Part shown: one piece after another, positions 11,966 through 24,539 of the stretch
Layout: every line of letters starts with the position of its first letter
How positions within the stretch are numbered: position 1 is the first letter of the stretch
Origin: Eumeta japonica
Taxonomy: Eukaryota > Arthropoda > Insecta > Lepidoptera > Psychidae
Direction of reading: 5' to 3'
NCBI GenBank assembly: GCA_005406025.1
Contig: BGZK01000156.1
Location: forward strand, 558,001-622,000
Length of the DNA: 64,000 nucleotides
Made by a program: the position numbers and the translations under genes
The notes under the pieces: model-generated
Databases searched by the model: none
What the model was told of the DNA's origin: nothing
The model's input: only the letters and a program-made list of their open reading frames with translations

Positions 11966-12156
11966 AGCAATATTAGCTTCAGCGGCATCATCTCTTTCAC
12001 TCCAGGCGTCAAACAGCTCGATAAAGGCGCGCGGCTCGAGGCCGGCGACCACGACGCGCACGTCAGGCTTGGCGGCGGGCCGCGCCGCATGCCAGTACGC
12101 TTCGGCCGTGCGCAGTGCCGCCGCGCGCAGCGCCTGCCAGCGGAACGCGAAAGCGC
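11966..12156 (-). CDS. Svil: Supervillin exon: last gelsolin-like repeat
   Basis: The exon continues the final gelsolin-like repeat with AFAFRWQALRAAALRTA and, further on, the conserved supervillin segment AGLEPRAFIELFDAW. The donor is GCT|GTAAGT, phase 0. Two in-frame acceptors six bases apart are possible: GCGTAG (exon end 12156) and GCGCAG (exon end 12162). The longer choice adds Val-Gly. The shorter matches the vertebrate length before the RW motif and is preferred. The exon is much more GC-rich than its flanks. Confidence 0.9.
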
Positions 12157-12383
12157 CTACGCCTGCGCATACCATCACATTTGTATAACAAATACAGCAA
12201 TAAAATACTAGAACCTCTAATTCCCTAATTTGTGCAAATAATATAGAGATGGCCGCTTATACATTTAAAAGTAATAACAAGGCATACAGCCCGATGACAC
12301 TGGTAGGTATTAATTATTTTTTTAAAACTCACTTCTAACACTTCAATACGACTATACTTTTTAAATTTAAAGCATAAATTTAC

Positions 12384-12485
12384 CAGCATTCTTTTCAGCG
12401 GGTTCGATGTCGCTGCCGCCCTCGGTTTGCGGCCACCAGCCCTGCCAGAGCCACAGCGCGCACCCATCGTCCAACAAAAACAATG
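12384..12485 (-). CDS. Svil: Supervillin exon: LWLWQGWWP segment
   Basis: This short exon encodes ALFLLDDGCALWLWQGWWP and an acidic end (GSDIEPAEKNAG). The WQGWWP motif is characteristic of supervillin gelsolin-like repeats. The acceptor is TTTTTACAG|CA and the donor GCTG|GTAAAT; phases 1 in and 1 out. The 92-codon minus-strand frame through this region is out of phase and is a shadow. Confidence 0.93.
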
Positions 12486-12825
12486 CTGTAAAAACCAATA
12501 CACACTGATACATCGAATTATGTGACTATACTAAAATTCTAAATCTTTACAATAAGATGTATTCATAATTCGACAGCTGACACTGCATGTCGACGAAGTT
12601 ACCTATCGTTATTTTTTACATTCAAAAGATATTATATGTATTTCTAAATTTATATTCTGCAAATTCACCACCTTCAGGAAATCAGATGTTGCATGATGAA
12701 GTGAAATTGGACTGTTAAACTATTTCCAGCTTATATGAAAAATCTTTTTTCGAATCACCTACGATTTCTCAAGTTAATGATATGAAAGATGTTCTTTATA
12801 TGTTTTAAAATCAAGCAATACCAAC

Positions 12826-14507
12826 CTGGTTGCGAAGCAGAATACAATTCCTTTTGTTCGAATGGGAACGGAGTGACAAGATGTTCATGTCTCAAAGGAG
12901 ATAACACCTCGTTTGCTTCAAATTGTCCGGCTAGATCCGTGAAGTGGAACAATCTCGGAGTAATTTCAATGCCGGGGACTTTTCCGCCTTCCTTCAACAC
13001 CGAATTGTAGTACTGCTTATTGGCACAGCCTAACGCTTCCAAAACTTCTTTGGGTTCTTCACCCTCCTTCACCTCGTTGATTTTAACTTCGGCAACTTTA
13101 TCACCGAACAAATAGTCCGATTTTCTGGCGACCAACTTATTCGCTAGTTCGATTGCTACGGTTTTAGTGTGTTTCAGACTGCGTGAACCATGCCATATGT
13201 AGAGACGCCCCTTCTCGGTGTCGACTAAGAGAAGTGAACCGCGGCTTCGCAGTTGTCTTACTGAGCACGGAACCTGCAGCAGATAGGCTTCATTGGAAAT
13301 GTTGCCTCTAGTGACGTACAACCTGTAACGGCTCTTATCCATATCCTTTTTGCCTTGATGTATGACCAAATTGCCTTGAAATAAGTTTAAGAAGGCCGCT
13401 GGCTCATTCCCTTGCGCCACTCGTACTTGCGGTCCCTTTTCTTTATCCAGCTCGACCGTCAACAAGGCGGCAGCTCCTTTTTCATTGGATGATGCATCTT
13501 TGCCTTGCCAACAAAAGTAAGCGCAACGATCTCGTCCGGTCAAATTGTGCTTACTCGGTTTCCCGTTCAGTTCTCTGCCAGTCACCGTGATCTGATACTC
13601 CCACCTGATGATGTAACTGTCCCCTGAATAGAATTCTCCCAACTCTCCTTCGTTGTTCACTTTCTGATATTCATATTCACTTATTATCCACTTGGAAACA
13701 GATTTAGTTTTGATGTCGTAATGCCTCATAGACTCCTTGTCGTAGTAATGCGTACCTCGGCCGACGTGTGAACCCTCTAGCACGAGATCTGGATCCTGAT
13801 AATCATTGGACCACATTTCTTCAGCGTCGCAGGGGGATATCTCAATGTTGTTGGACTTGCTCTCTTGGTTCTTGACTCTAATAACTCTAGTGAAGTCAGG
13901 CCAATCGAGAAATTTCTCCTTGAAGAGAATCGTCTCCATGTGTTGAGTAACTTTGGAAAGGATGGCCCATGGAGGTCGGCTTTTGGCTTGTTTGGGCGGC
14001 GAGCTTCTATCCTGCCTCATGCCTTGATGAGTGGCAGCGTTGATAGGGCTAAGATGGCAATCTTCGTAGTTGTAGCCTTCATCGAAGAGTTCCTGAGCAA
14101 GTTGCGCCGCACGCCGGCGGCTTTCGAGCGGGACGTGCTTGCCGTACCATATGTAGAACTCGGAGCCAAAATCGAAGACGATCACCTTGGACAAACTCAA
14201 CATAGCTATTCTAGGCACCTGCCCCCAGTACTCCTGTATCGGCACCAGCTCGTCGTTCACAACTTCGTAGCACATGTTGGTTTGGACGATGCACGACTCG
14301 TAGATTTCGTCCTCGTCGGCGGGGCCCGCTTCCACGGCCTTGTAGTTATCCGCCTCCTCCGTGACTCCGAGCATCGACCAGAACTGACTCCAATGCTTTC
14401 TGTTATAATTTTTGCTCTGTTCGTCGAGAATTATGACAGAGATCGAATTTTTACAACCCAAATCTTTGGTGTTATGAATGTGATAAGCGACGTCTTTACT
14501 TCTACTC
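12826..14507 (-). CDS. Svil: Supervillin large exon: gelsolin-like repeats
   Basis: This exon of about 561 codons holds most of the actin-binding core. Recognisable family segments in order are HIHNTKDLGCK, YWGQVPRIAML, VIVFDFGSEFYIWYGK, RPPWAILSKVTQHMETILF, KEKFLDWPDF, YFCWQGKDASSNEKG, LFQGNLVIHQGKKD and RLYIWHGSRSLKHTK, closing with LYSASQP. These are gelsolin/villin repeats as arranged in supervillin. The exon starts at acceptor TTATTGCAG|G (phase 2 in) and ends at donor CCAG|GTTGGT (phase 1 out). An ATG is not needed, since the frame runs upstream through exon 14638-14750. The 231-codon plus-strand frame at 13865-14560 is a shadow. Confidence 0.96.
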
Positions 14508-14637
14508 CTGCAATAACGATAAAAAAAAAATACATAGAAAATTTATTTACCTTCAGTTAAAGCGAGAACAACACTTAGTTATATACGTACTATTTATCCA
14601 AAAATGTGATGTTTTATTATTATTTCGTATTTCTTAC

Positions 14638-14750
14638 CTTTCAATGACGTTAGAATACATCCCCATGTAAAGGAACACGTGGTCCGTAGTAAGCAGAATG
14701 AAGCAGTCGCCGCGATTAACATTTGTATGGACCGGTTCGACAAGCCGAGT
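14638..14750 (-). CDS. Svil: Supervillin exon: TRLVEP...GDCF segment
   Basis: The exon encodes TRLVEPVHTNVNRGDCFILL and then HVFLYMGMYSNVIER, the start of a gelsolin-like repeat with the family motif GDCF(I/L)L. The acceptor is TTTTCTAG|ACT and the donor GAAAG|GTAAGA; phase 0 in, 2 out. The minus-strand frame called here in other analyses is out of phase. Confidence 0.94.
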
Positions 14751-15939
14751 CTAGAAAAGAAATGAATTTGGACTAAGAAATCGGACAAACCAAATTTGAA
14801 TTATTTTTATGCGACTTTGATTTCTGTCATTTCCTGTACAGAATTGTGCATTTTATTTTTGTGCATTTCGTCCTTTCGGCAAAATCAAATAAAGTTTTAA
14901 TATGTGCAATATGTGAATAAGATTATTTAAATTAATAACTTTTTTCTTAATTTTCAATATAGATTTAAAAAACATATAAAAGCAAATAAGTCACCATCAT
15001 ACTTTAATAACCATTAATACATATTTTGTACTAAACTATAATAACGCAGTTAGCTGTTTATGACTCCGGAAATTGTAGAATCATTACTGATGGAGTCAAG
15101 TTTAAAGTATTTAACCTATTTTATAATACCATGTGATTATCTTGTACATGACTTTGATTTAATTTATCCGTAAAGAGCATATTAAATTTTTACCAGCACA
15201 AGTCTCGTCCCATCTCTTATAGACTTCATTCAATGTCAATTATTTCTTTTACCATTCGCTGATATCATTTAGATATATTTGATAAGTAACAATTTAACGT
15301 CCATAACCAACAATGGAAAAATTGGTCCACCGACCTGCACCCGTCGTCTGCCCTTGATGTGCAGCAACATGAGAGGCTTCGTGCCCTGTGGCGGGGTGAC
15401 GCTCGTCGCAGCGCTACGTAGCGCCACGTTGGAGAAGTCCTCTTTGGTGGCCAGCGCTGCCAACGCTTCGGCCGCTAAACCACAATTGCTGGCGACAGAC
15501 GACACCACTGAAACGTAATTCAAAATGTTTAGAAAATGTCATCAGATTTTGCATCAACGAATGGATCACAATATTTCTGGTGCACCACTTGTAACACGAT
15601 ACGGTATAATGTAGAGACAATAAAATAAAACATTAACAAAAACAATAAACTTCTTTTTATTATGATCCCGTTTCTTAAGGTTGCAAGCTTATGCAAATAA
15701 AAGCAAAAATATAAAATTAATCAATTTGCAGATATTGTATAGTAATGTGATCTTTATATTTTATAGTACATTTTCTCTGCGAAAAAATAATATCGGTAAT
15801 ATACTTGTAAATCACACTTCATATTTACTTTCGTCTCGTTTAATAAATAGCAATAAACAATATTGTAAATATAATCAGTATCACCTAGCGTATAAAGCAT
15901 CTCAAAAATTGACAAAAGTAAATTGTAATATCTACTCAC
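14751..15939 (-). other. Two Svil introns around exon 15335-15507
   Basis: Introns of 584 and 432 bases flank exon 15335-15507. Both are AT-rich and hold nothing recognisable. Confidence 0.6.
15335..15507 (-). CDS. Svil: Supervillin exon: KEDFSNVALRS to KGRRRVQ
   Basis: The exon encodes VSSVASNCGLAAEALAALAT, then KEDFSNVALRSAATSV and, at the end, PLMLLHIKGRRRVQ. The pair of motifs (K)E(D/N)FSNVxLRS and LMLLxIKGRR is typical of supervillin just before the TRLVEP segment. The acceptor is CGTTTCAG|TG and the donor CAG|GTCGGT; phase 1 in, 0 out. Confidence 0.93.
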
Positions 15940-16094
15940 GCGCATCTTTAGTCAAGCGCTCCTTGATGCCGGTAGGTGGCGGGGGCGAGTATTCGTCGCG
16001 CAGGTCGGTGCGCGCCGCCAGCGACCTCAGAGGGTTGCGCGACGCGGCGCGGCGCCTCTCCCTTTTGGCGCGACGAGCGTATTCCGTCGAAAGA
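15940..16094 (-). CDS. Svil: Supervillin exon: NPLRSLAAR segment
   Basis: This exon encodes a very basic segment (ARRAKRERRRAASR) followed by NPLRSLAARTDLRDEY, the conserved entry to the villin-like part of supervillin. The basic run resembles a nuclear localisation signal, and vertebrate supervillin carries such signals, but function is inferred. The acceptor is TTACCAG|T and the donor GCGC|GTGAGT; phase 2 in, 1 out. Confidence 0.9.
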
Positions 16095-17411
16095 CTGGTA
16101 AGGAAAAAATTACGGCTCGTTTTATATCGCTAATGCTCGAAACAAACAATCTTAAAATACCCGACGACGACGGCCTTCGAAACGTAACGTTTGCTCTGGA
16201 CGCGAAAAATATTGGATTAGAACACCGTTTAAGTAATGTACTTGTGAATCGATTTCTCTAGTATGTTGTCTGAATTTGATAATTAAGTCATTTCATGTCT
16301 TTGTGTTACAACGGCGCAAAAAAAAAATCTTAATAGGAGACGAAATCCGCAAATTATTGTATTAACATGTATTATTAAAAAAATAAAGTCGGTATACGGG
16401 CGAAAGTTTTACGTGACAACGATTTTGGTAAAATCATTTTAATGTGAATATTCATTCAGTAGGAAGAAGGATGAAATAATAGTAACAATTTAAAACATTT
16501 ATTTATACAAAATTATATTTAAAACATTAATTTATACAAAGAATCTCGCACTGAATTTCATAACAAAATTTATTTTACCTTTACACATACATACGTATTT
16601 ATATACAAATATACATACAATAACTGCAATACATTTTATGAAACAGCGTTTACTACAACTTAACTTGTTCCTATCTGAGCCTCTCTCGTTCGGTGACTCA
16701 TCGTAACGTTACCGAGCGTTATTTTTCATAAGTGACCCCAGCCGCAACTAATTTAAGACGTTTGTCACGTCAAAAAACTAATATAATTTGAAGATTGAAA
16801 TGAAATTATTAATTTCATTTAAAGCCAAATAGTAAATACATACATACTCGCATGCTTTAAGTATAGAAAGTCTTTTTTACAACATAATACACGATCAACC
16901 AGAAATCTCAGTCACAGGATTACCTAGGTAGGTAGCCTGTTAGTGTCAAAGTTTCAAGACAGTCATTCAAATCACTTAATGTAAAAAAGGAAATAGATCA
17001 CCACAGCGTAAACAAAATGTATGATTTTTTGGTGTTAAGAAATTGAAAAAAAAAGTTTAAAAATGTTGCAGACAATTTTTTTTACCATATTCATATACAC
17101 TTCAATATGAAAAAAGAAGAATGTTATTCTATGTACTTTAAAATAAAGCAAGATGGCGGAAATCAATAGTGTTATCTAAAGGTCTATTGATTAAAAAGAA
17201 AAGCATTTTGAATACAATTGAATCAGAATACGATTACCAAATGAAAAGTTGTAATAATATGACACATTTTTTAAAGTAAACATGTGAAACCATCTTATGA
17301 CCATACATTGAAGATTATAAAATTTAAAGTTGTCCTTTCCAATATAATATTTAAATGAGATTATCCATAACAATGTCAATTCACAGATATAACTAAATAT
17401 TGCCAATTCAC
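16095..17411 (-). other. Svil intron
   Basis: A 1.3 kb AT-rich intron. A duplicated TTTATACAAA(A/G) phrase occurs at about 16502 and 16533. No gene is seen. Confidence 0.6.
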
Positions 17412-17580
17412 AGCTGCATAGATCCACTGTCGATCGCGTCCAGGTCGAGATCTACGTGGTCGGCGGCGCGTGGTTCGCCGGCCTGCAGCGCGGGCGCATA
17501 AAACGCCTGGAAGGTCTCGTCGTCCGCCCGCGGCACGCGCACCGCGCAGCCAGCTTTTTCGGCTGCTGATTTCTCATCTT
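17412..17580 (-). CDS. Svil: Supervillin exon: acidic linker
   Basis: The exon encodes a linker with AGCAVRVPRADDETFQAFYA and the acidic HVDLDLDAIDSGSMQ. The acceptor is AATTTCAG|AA and the donor GCAGCT|GTGAAT, phase 1 in and 2 out. If the donor is not used, the frame stops immediately (CTG TGA), so intron retention would give a truncated protein. The segment is not strongly conserved, but GC-rich third positions and phase agreement support it. Confidence 0.82.
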
Positions 17581-20500
17581 CTGAAATTACCGGCGCAATA
17601 AATATACTATATTATTTATCCTATACCTAGAAGTAATCTAAAATATTACGGTTAGAATTAAAAATAAGGGAATAATAAAATTTCATTCAACGTCGATACT
17701 AGCACATACACTTTCTGATATGGAAAACAGATAACATCCATATCGCAAACATTTAGCATCGGCCATTGATGTCACTAATAAATTATGTATTCCATATAAA
17801 AATCAAAATGGCGTCGCATTATCGACGCGTGCCTAGGTAACGATGGTAATATTTAAACATTATATATAAAACTTAATTTTTTATATCTTAATAATAACGT
17901 TTGTCTAAAATGGCAATATGAAGAAAATAATGATAGTGTAACATAGAAAGCTGCCGAGCTATTTTAATACAGAACTCTCTGATTAAATTCAGAGCTCAAA
18001 TGCAAGCTGTGTCAGTCTATTTATTTATAAACAGTCTAAAGTATTAACGAAAAGGCAATCGTTTCAATTCAATAATATTGGGAGTATTTTCAAATTTTAC
18101 GAAAATCTTTATTAGGCGAGAAAAACGAACCTCTACATAGATCAAAATTACACTTTTGTTATACAATATAAAAAAAAACTACTAAACATCTAGACATGAA
18201 GTTGAACATAAATATTCCTATACATGTGTAAATGTGTTATGGATCATAACAAAAAAAAAATTTGTATGTATATAAAAAATGTTATTTTTTATTGTAGTAC
18301 CATCGTAGGTTTTTTCCAATATCAATATTATATGTTGTCATGTTAATACTTGAAAGAGCATAACTTTGAATTTAATTTTTGTGTAATGTACAGATATATT
18401 ACATATGTACATATGATTTGTAATATTATATAGATGAAAAATCATTAGAAACAATATATTATTTTCAGCAACTCTAAATCAAAATATCTAAAGATATTCA
18501 TAATAATAAATTTTTATTATTATTACTAAGTAATTTAATATATGCCTTTTTAATAATAAAATTCCAGGAAGTCTTATATTGACTATATATTAAAACAATA
18601 TACACAGAAAGTGAATAAATTTTTGGTCAATTTCACAAAAAAAAATATTTAAAGGGAACAAGGAGAATTTTCAAATTTTTTTTTATATATGTGAAATAAT
18701 GTAGACTCTTACGTTACTCTAGTTTACATTGTAGAATATTGATGCTAAGTATTTAAAAGATATTCACTATACAAGATAAGAAATTACTATGTAATGAGCA
18801 GAAAAATAATCTTAAAATAAGAACATATATCACCATATAAAATACGTAATTCAATTTTAATAACTTGTCACTTATTATTGTTACTTTTGGAATGTACTTA
18901 TTCTTTGGGAATCGACAATAACGCCTAATATTAGTTCCACATTAACCTAGGCTTGTCAGTTGAATTCGAAATTCATGTCAATTTCAAGTAAATCCTATTA
19001 AATTATTTTGAAGTATCTTCGACATTACTGTAACTTGTAAAACACTTTTAAAATGAACAAAGCTTCTAAGCGATTCATATATATGATTCATAACAAATCA
19101 TCTTAGAGGTATTTTGCTTTGTTTCAGTTTTAAAATATGCCGTCATTGGGTGTTCAGTTTGGCTCAGCTTCAAAGAAATGTGTGACACACAAGGCGTAGG
19201 ATTAGGAATATCAAACACTTTTTTCCCAGAAGAAAATGTAGCGACAAAAAGTTACCATCAACAATAAATACTTACAAGATGATAAAAATTGATAATAATT
19301 AGGATTTTAATGAAGACCATAAGAATACTTCTCATATTTTCGCAATAAATTATATGAACATTACTCTTGCATAGCACCTACACATACATATACATAAATA
19401 TATAATAATATAGCAAAATTATTCAACAATTCAAAAATCCAATCATATATGTTCCAATAAAATATAAAAATTATGCTATTTGAATTTTCTATGTACTTGG
19501 TAAATATACTTATTCATCTATATTTACAATGCTAGCAATAAAAAGTAATAAAGTAGAATCACATCCTAAAGGCCCTAGGGGTATAAGCATAGTGATTTTG
19601 CCCTTGAAAGATATCGGCACGATACTGAGAGAATTTTTAGGTACTAATAAGATAATAAGATCTTGAGAGTTCCAGATTTTTTAACCAATTGGTTTTTAAA
19701 AATAAAGCAAAATATGAATAATCTGAAAAAAAATCTCAGAAATGCGTTGATCGATTGATTTGAATTTTGGATATGTTTTGAGGGTTGATAGTACCTTTTA
19801 GAGAAAAAAATTAATAGCTTAATCGGTTCATAAAAATCTTAAAAAAATGAGATTTTTGTTTTTATTTTGATTTTTAACAATGATTTCAGCTTGGTACAAT
19901 TATAAAACTATTTTTTTCGGATTCCTCATCCATTTTTCTATGGATTTATGAACTTTTAAGATTTTAAAAGGAGGTACGCCATATCGCAAAAAAATAAAAA
20001 TCATTTTTTATGCAAATATTCGCTTTATTTTTGTGTTTTAAGCTTAAGTCTCGATTTTGTCGCTTATATATGTTTTACCAATCTTATTTAAAGTAATCAT
20101 TTCTATACTTAGAGAAACAACTATTTTTTCTGCGTAAGTTGAAAGTTAAATATTTTAATATCAATGCATATTAACTGTAATGGACAGTTCTGAATAAAAA
20201 ATATTACGTTTTTAAATTTATAATCGCGGTCACGAATTGATTCAGCATTTAAATTTCTGTATTTTCATAGTCGGACAGAGAACAAAAGATCATTAATTAT
20301 AATATTGTTTATTGAAATTGTTGACCGGATTATGCATTTATGTAAAAGAGCATTTAAAACATATCGGTAATTAATTTTCAAAAGCGGAATGAGCATAACA
20401 ATTATGACATTGTTGCTGCCATAATATTAGACAGTGAACGTGTCGATTAAAGCAGTGAATACCGAAGATAATTATAATTTCACAACGTTCAAAACAAAAT

Positions 20501-20623
20501 AGACTTCTACATTGTATTAATATAGTATAACAGTAATGTTTTAGAATCATTCATTCATTTATTTCAGAGCTGCTGTTTTTTTTTTTTGTATTAAACTGCT
20601 CCTCATTCCGCATTTCCACTGAC
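17581..20623 (-). other. Svil intron, AT-rich
   Basis: A 3 kb, strongly AT-rich intron without any gene. At 19560-20000 there are TE-like phrases (for example GATTTGAATTTTGG and GGTTGATAGTACC), resembling the stretch after the (TA)n at 52.0 kb in style. No clear element ends were found. Confidence 0.55.
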
Positions 20624-20811
20624 CTTCCTCCATCTTGCTAATGCTGTCGCTGAGGGAGTGGCTCCTCTTGAACACCTCCCGCTCCTGCCTGAGCGGTGTC
20701 TTGATGTCCGGTGTTGCGGTCGCGACCGCCGCGCCCATGACCGCGCACGACGCCGACCGCAGCGGTCCCGCGGCGAAGCCATTCGTTGGCGATGTCGGCT
20801 GCTTGCGAGAT
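20624..20811 (-). CDS. Svil: Supervillin exon: Ser/Ala-rich linker
   Basis: The exon encodes SRKQPTSPTNGFAAGPLRSA, then TPDIKTPLRQEREVFKRSHS and LSDSISKMEE. It is a low-complexity linker of the kind seen in the supervillin N-terminal half, with possible phosphorylation sites (RSHSLSDS). The donor is GAAG|GTCAGT. The acceptor CATCATCAG|A lacks a good pyrimidine tract, so the 5' edge is less sure. Phase 2 in and 1 out agree with both neighbours. Confidence 0.82.
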
Positions 20812-22012
20812 CTGATGATGTTTCGCGAATTATTAGATATATGTAACATATCACAAGTTCATAATTCATATGTTACTTTCTCTAACATTAGACTTTCCAT
20901 TCAAAGCAATCTTAAAACAAGCTTAGTAAAATCAAAAAAATTAATCGAGTTAAACAGAATTTTCACATGTATATGTATAAATAGAACTAGAAACGAAGTC
21001 TGTCTTTCTGATTTTACTTGTCACGATATGAATACACGTATTTAGAAAACATATTTATATACGGTTATGATTGATTTTGTTTTATCGATTTATATCTCGA
21101 AGTATGTTAAATGTCACCAAAGCTATGCATAAAAGGCACAATATTCTGATAGGTACAAATGCTTAGGCCATAATGATTTCTTTCCAATCGGTTATATGCA
21201 AAAGCACATATATAAGGCAGTATTATTAACCTTCAACTTTAATCCGTGACAATACAGTGTCAGGTTTTAGTCAGTGCACTGTACACCAAAGGGATTGTTG
21301 TTGGAGGCCGTTTTCCCACAACAATTTAGGATGAAAGGGTTCGGAGTCCTTACACGTAGATACAATGCGGTTTTGGAGCAGTTAACGACCGTCGTCGCCT
21401 ATACAGTTGAAAGGCCCCGACTGGCGTCTTACAACGTAGTGTCCGGAGATCAAATCAGATATGATGAAACTCGAGTCAAAAACTCATCGTTCAATTCGCA
21501 AATTCGCCTGTGACAAGGCATTGTGACTCGTTACCTTCTGGTATAAAAGTAACGCAACTACTACCGCCCCAGCGGCCCCCGCCGAATTCAAGACATTGTC
21601 AAATGAAGCCAGCCCGGCTATTTCTGAACCACCTGCGGCGTCTTCATTAGACGATGAAAAAAATGCGTGTTCCTTCGAGTGTTGGAATGTGTGTGGGATC
21701 CCAGGAGTCCGATGGTTTGTTTACATTATTTCGGCACTCTGTAATGTCTATTATATCTATAGACCAGCATGCAAATGAAACAAAGCCAAGAAGAATGTGT
21801 TTAGGAACCAGAAATTTAATCCGCTTTACGTAACACGAGATGAAACTTGGACATTTCATACCTTGTATATATATATGTAAAATTAACGCCTATGAAATGT
21901 TTGTAAAGTCGAGATTTAAACCTCATTCATAATATCAAAAAAGTAGTCAAAACTTTATAACTTGTATTAAATTATGTTGTGTCTATTATAAAACTACTAG
22001 TATAGCAGTCAC
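20812..22012 (-). other. Svil intron with a GC-richer patch
   Basis: This 1.2 kb intron has a GC-richer stretch at 21240-21720 with two open plus-strand frames (79 and about 60 codons) but no recognised domain. It may be an old transposon fragment. It is not called as a gene. Confidence 0.45.
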
Positions 22013-22185
22013 CTGAATTTATTCGGCGTGGGTATGCCCGGCGATGAGGGCGGCGGGGGCGGCGCGGGCGTGCCGCCGGCGGGGGGCGGGGCCACGGGAG
22101 GCGGCGGCGTCGCTTTGTCGCGCTCCAACCTCCCGGCCACCGTGAACAAATTCGCATCGTTCTGAGGCACCCGTTTACGCCAACC
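22013..22185 (-). CDS. Svil: Supervillin exon: GWRKRV and polyproline
   Basis: The exon opens with GWRKRVPQNDANLFTVAGRL and then a proline-rich run (PPPPVAPPP, PAPPPPPSSPGIP) that could bind profilin, EVH1 or SH3 partners. The acceptor is TTTTTCAG|GGT and the donor TTCAG|GTGACT; phase 0 in, 2 out. A GWRARV motif also occurs in exon 54758-54869, so this motif is duplicated within the protein. Confidence 0.86.
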
Positions 22186-22676
22186 CTGAAAAATAAAAAA
22201 CGAGACCCATTAAAATAGATCTCAACAAAACAACGAATTTCCAAATTGCTGATAACGACAATAAAATGAGTAATATTAATCATATAAAGTTAAGAAGAAA
22301 TCATGTCGAAGACTCGATGGCCCATAAATAATGACAATTTTTCGTCTGAAGCTATGAATTGATCAGACAGTTGTTTTGGAGCTTAATGGTTTTTTGAGAT
22401 TAATATAAAATTTTATTATCCACCCAATTGAAAAAAAAAAATCATAATTCTCGATTACTACATATTTTCAAACATAATATTACATACTTACACAAAAAAC
22501 TTTTCGGTGAGATCGTTATGAGTCGTTGATCTCTTATCAAATTACATTCACGAATCTCTTTTTTTACGGCAAAAGCTACAGCCACGGAACAATAACCACG
22601 CCGTCTGACCCGCCCGCGCCGGCTAGACTATCTCTCAAAAAGGAGCTCTAACATCTTTTACACAAACAATGATAGC

Positions 22677-22681
22677 AAATA

Positions 22682-22759
<78 letters not shown>

Positions 22760-23371
22760 CAAGACTGTTTCTCAAAAGATAGGCAGAAACTACAGATTTA
22801 CACATGGTATGATCCTCGCATATCTCTCTCGCTTTGTTGACATCCATCTATCTTTTCATACAAACTCGTCGATTTCGGATGTTTCAAACCTTACCCTTCT
22901 TTAATATGCCATCCATTTGGTTTGCATAAGATTCTCTAGGGCGACCCTTGTTGACCCTTACATCATATGCATTCGCTTTGTAAATGTGTTTATCAGTTTA
23001 TTTTCATTTATCTTTTGATTATGACCAAACTACAGCGACATACATTATTCCTAGATCTGTCTTTCAAAGACAAGCCATAGGGACCGCGTATTCAGCACAG
23101 TGATTCTACTTTCGTTTTTCTTCTGTCACACCCAACTGTCAGTACTGTACATAAGCACAGGGGCCAAGACTCCATTATAGACAACCAAACGCGCTTGGCG
23201 TGTGACATTTTTACCATTCATAATAGCAAGCAAAGCCCTATTCACCTTATTTCTGATATTTACTCTTCTATAAATGTCTCTATCATAGATATTTATATTG
23301 CATTCAATCATGCTTTTGTTTCTTACAAACGCCATGACCTTGGTCTTGTGAATATTTATTTTCATTAACAT
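22677..23371 (-). mobile_element. Non-LTR retrotransposon relic (RT C-terminal part)
   Basis: On the minus strand the frame reads KVMAFVRNKSMIECNINIY, then RRVNIRNKVNRALLAIMN, RQARLVVYNGVLAPVLMYS and DSWV. This is the end of the reverse transcriptase domain of a LINE family common in Lepidoptera. Decayed downstream sequence still shows a conserved tail (WMDV-like, then KAREICEDHTMCKSVVSAY). It is broken by stops and deletions. The 3' end runs into a (TA)n tract, which looks like the element's own tail. The same tail appears at 36.4 kb. Confidence 0.8.
22686..22756. repeat. (TA)n microsatellite
   Basis: A near-perfect TA dinucleotide run of about 70 bases, directly at the 3' end of the LINE relic. 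Confidence 0.95.
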
Positions 23372-24539
23372 AGTAGTAAGTATTCGCTCAACAACCGAGA
23401 AATAAACGAGTCACCGTTCAGTTAGTCATGGGCCAGTTTGAGTGTGGACACGAGCTCGCGTGTCATATTCTAAGAATGCATGTTTATTGTCTGCGCGTAA
23501 TGCGCTGTTATGCATGCAAGTATTTTTTTTCTTCTTCTTCACAACGTACGACGCGCGCACCGCATAGGCGGCCGATAACCAGTTAACAAACAGAGCATGT
23601 CATTTTTAAAATGTAACGCGAGACTTTTGTCGTTATTTCAAAACACACCTTCTTCGGTTGCAAAATATTGGCCTTAACACAGTTGTCGTAAGGCCGTAAT
23701 CCTAGAAAATAATTACACGAATACATCGTCTATCGGCTATCGTTTTAATTTTAAATCGCAATGTTAACATATCCGTAATTAAATTAATTTAAGAAATTTA
23801 TTTAGAGTAAATTTAAGTGAAAAACAACAATGGCTTTGCACGAACTGGCGTTGAGTTGACAAAAAAAAAACCCAGGCGTTTGCAAGTCCGTTACGTTTTA
23901 TTTTATTGGTGCTCTGCAAGCATAACTTAATATTTTTCACAAAAATCATAAACTTAAAAGGCTAAAACTTGGCTTTAAAATTTTATAGCTAAATTAAACT
24001 TGAGCACCGAAAATATAAAATACATAAAGTGCTCACAAAAATAATTTATTTAATAGAATACTATTATAATATTTTAAATTATAAATCTTTTAATTAATAA
24101 TGACATCTAACAGTGTTATAGTGCTAATTAATATCACAGCTATAATTATATGACTGCACAAAAAAAGAATTTACGAAGTTTATGTTTTTAGCCACAGGAT
24201 CTGACAAACTAACTTCCGATTTAAATATATGTATACGAATTAAAAAAAGTAATTGACGTCGCTATAAAATTAGTTTCATAATAAAGATAAAGCTCAATGT
24301 GTTATTTATAATAACACCCAATAAGTTGCAGATTGAACTCGCATGCTTAAGGGTTTTTTACAATGTACAACTTTTTTTTTTCATTTATCAAATATTTTAA
24401 ATATCTTAACTTTTGAAAATCTTAAATATTCATGGTGGAAAGCAAAAAATGTTCTCCCATACATCAGTCTGCCTCACAGTTTATATGCAGATATTACCTT
24501 ATAATGGCAAAAAAGTATTTTTAAGTGTTACAAATAAAA

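Noticed and set aside
13865..14560. 231-codon plus-strand frame
   Set aside because: It is a shadow of the large supervillin exon, whose minus-strand translation is clearly gelsolin-like.
23650..23702. 53-base interval with TTTTCTAG acceptor and AAG|GTGTGT donor
   Set aside because: Looks like a small Svil exon, but no reading frame fits the phases of exons 27507-27617 and 22013-22185.
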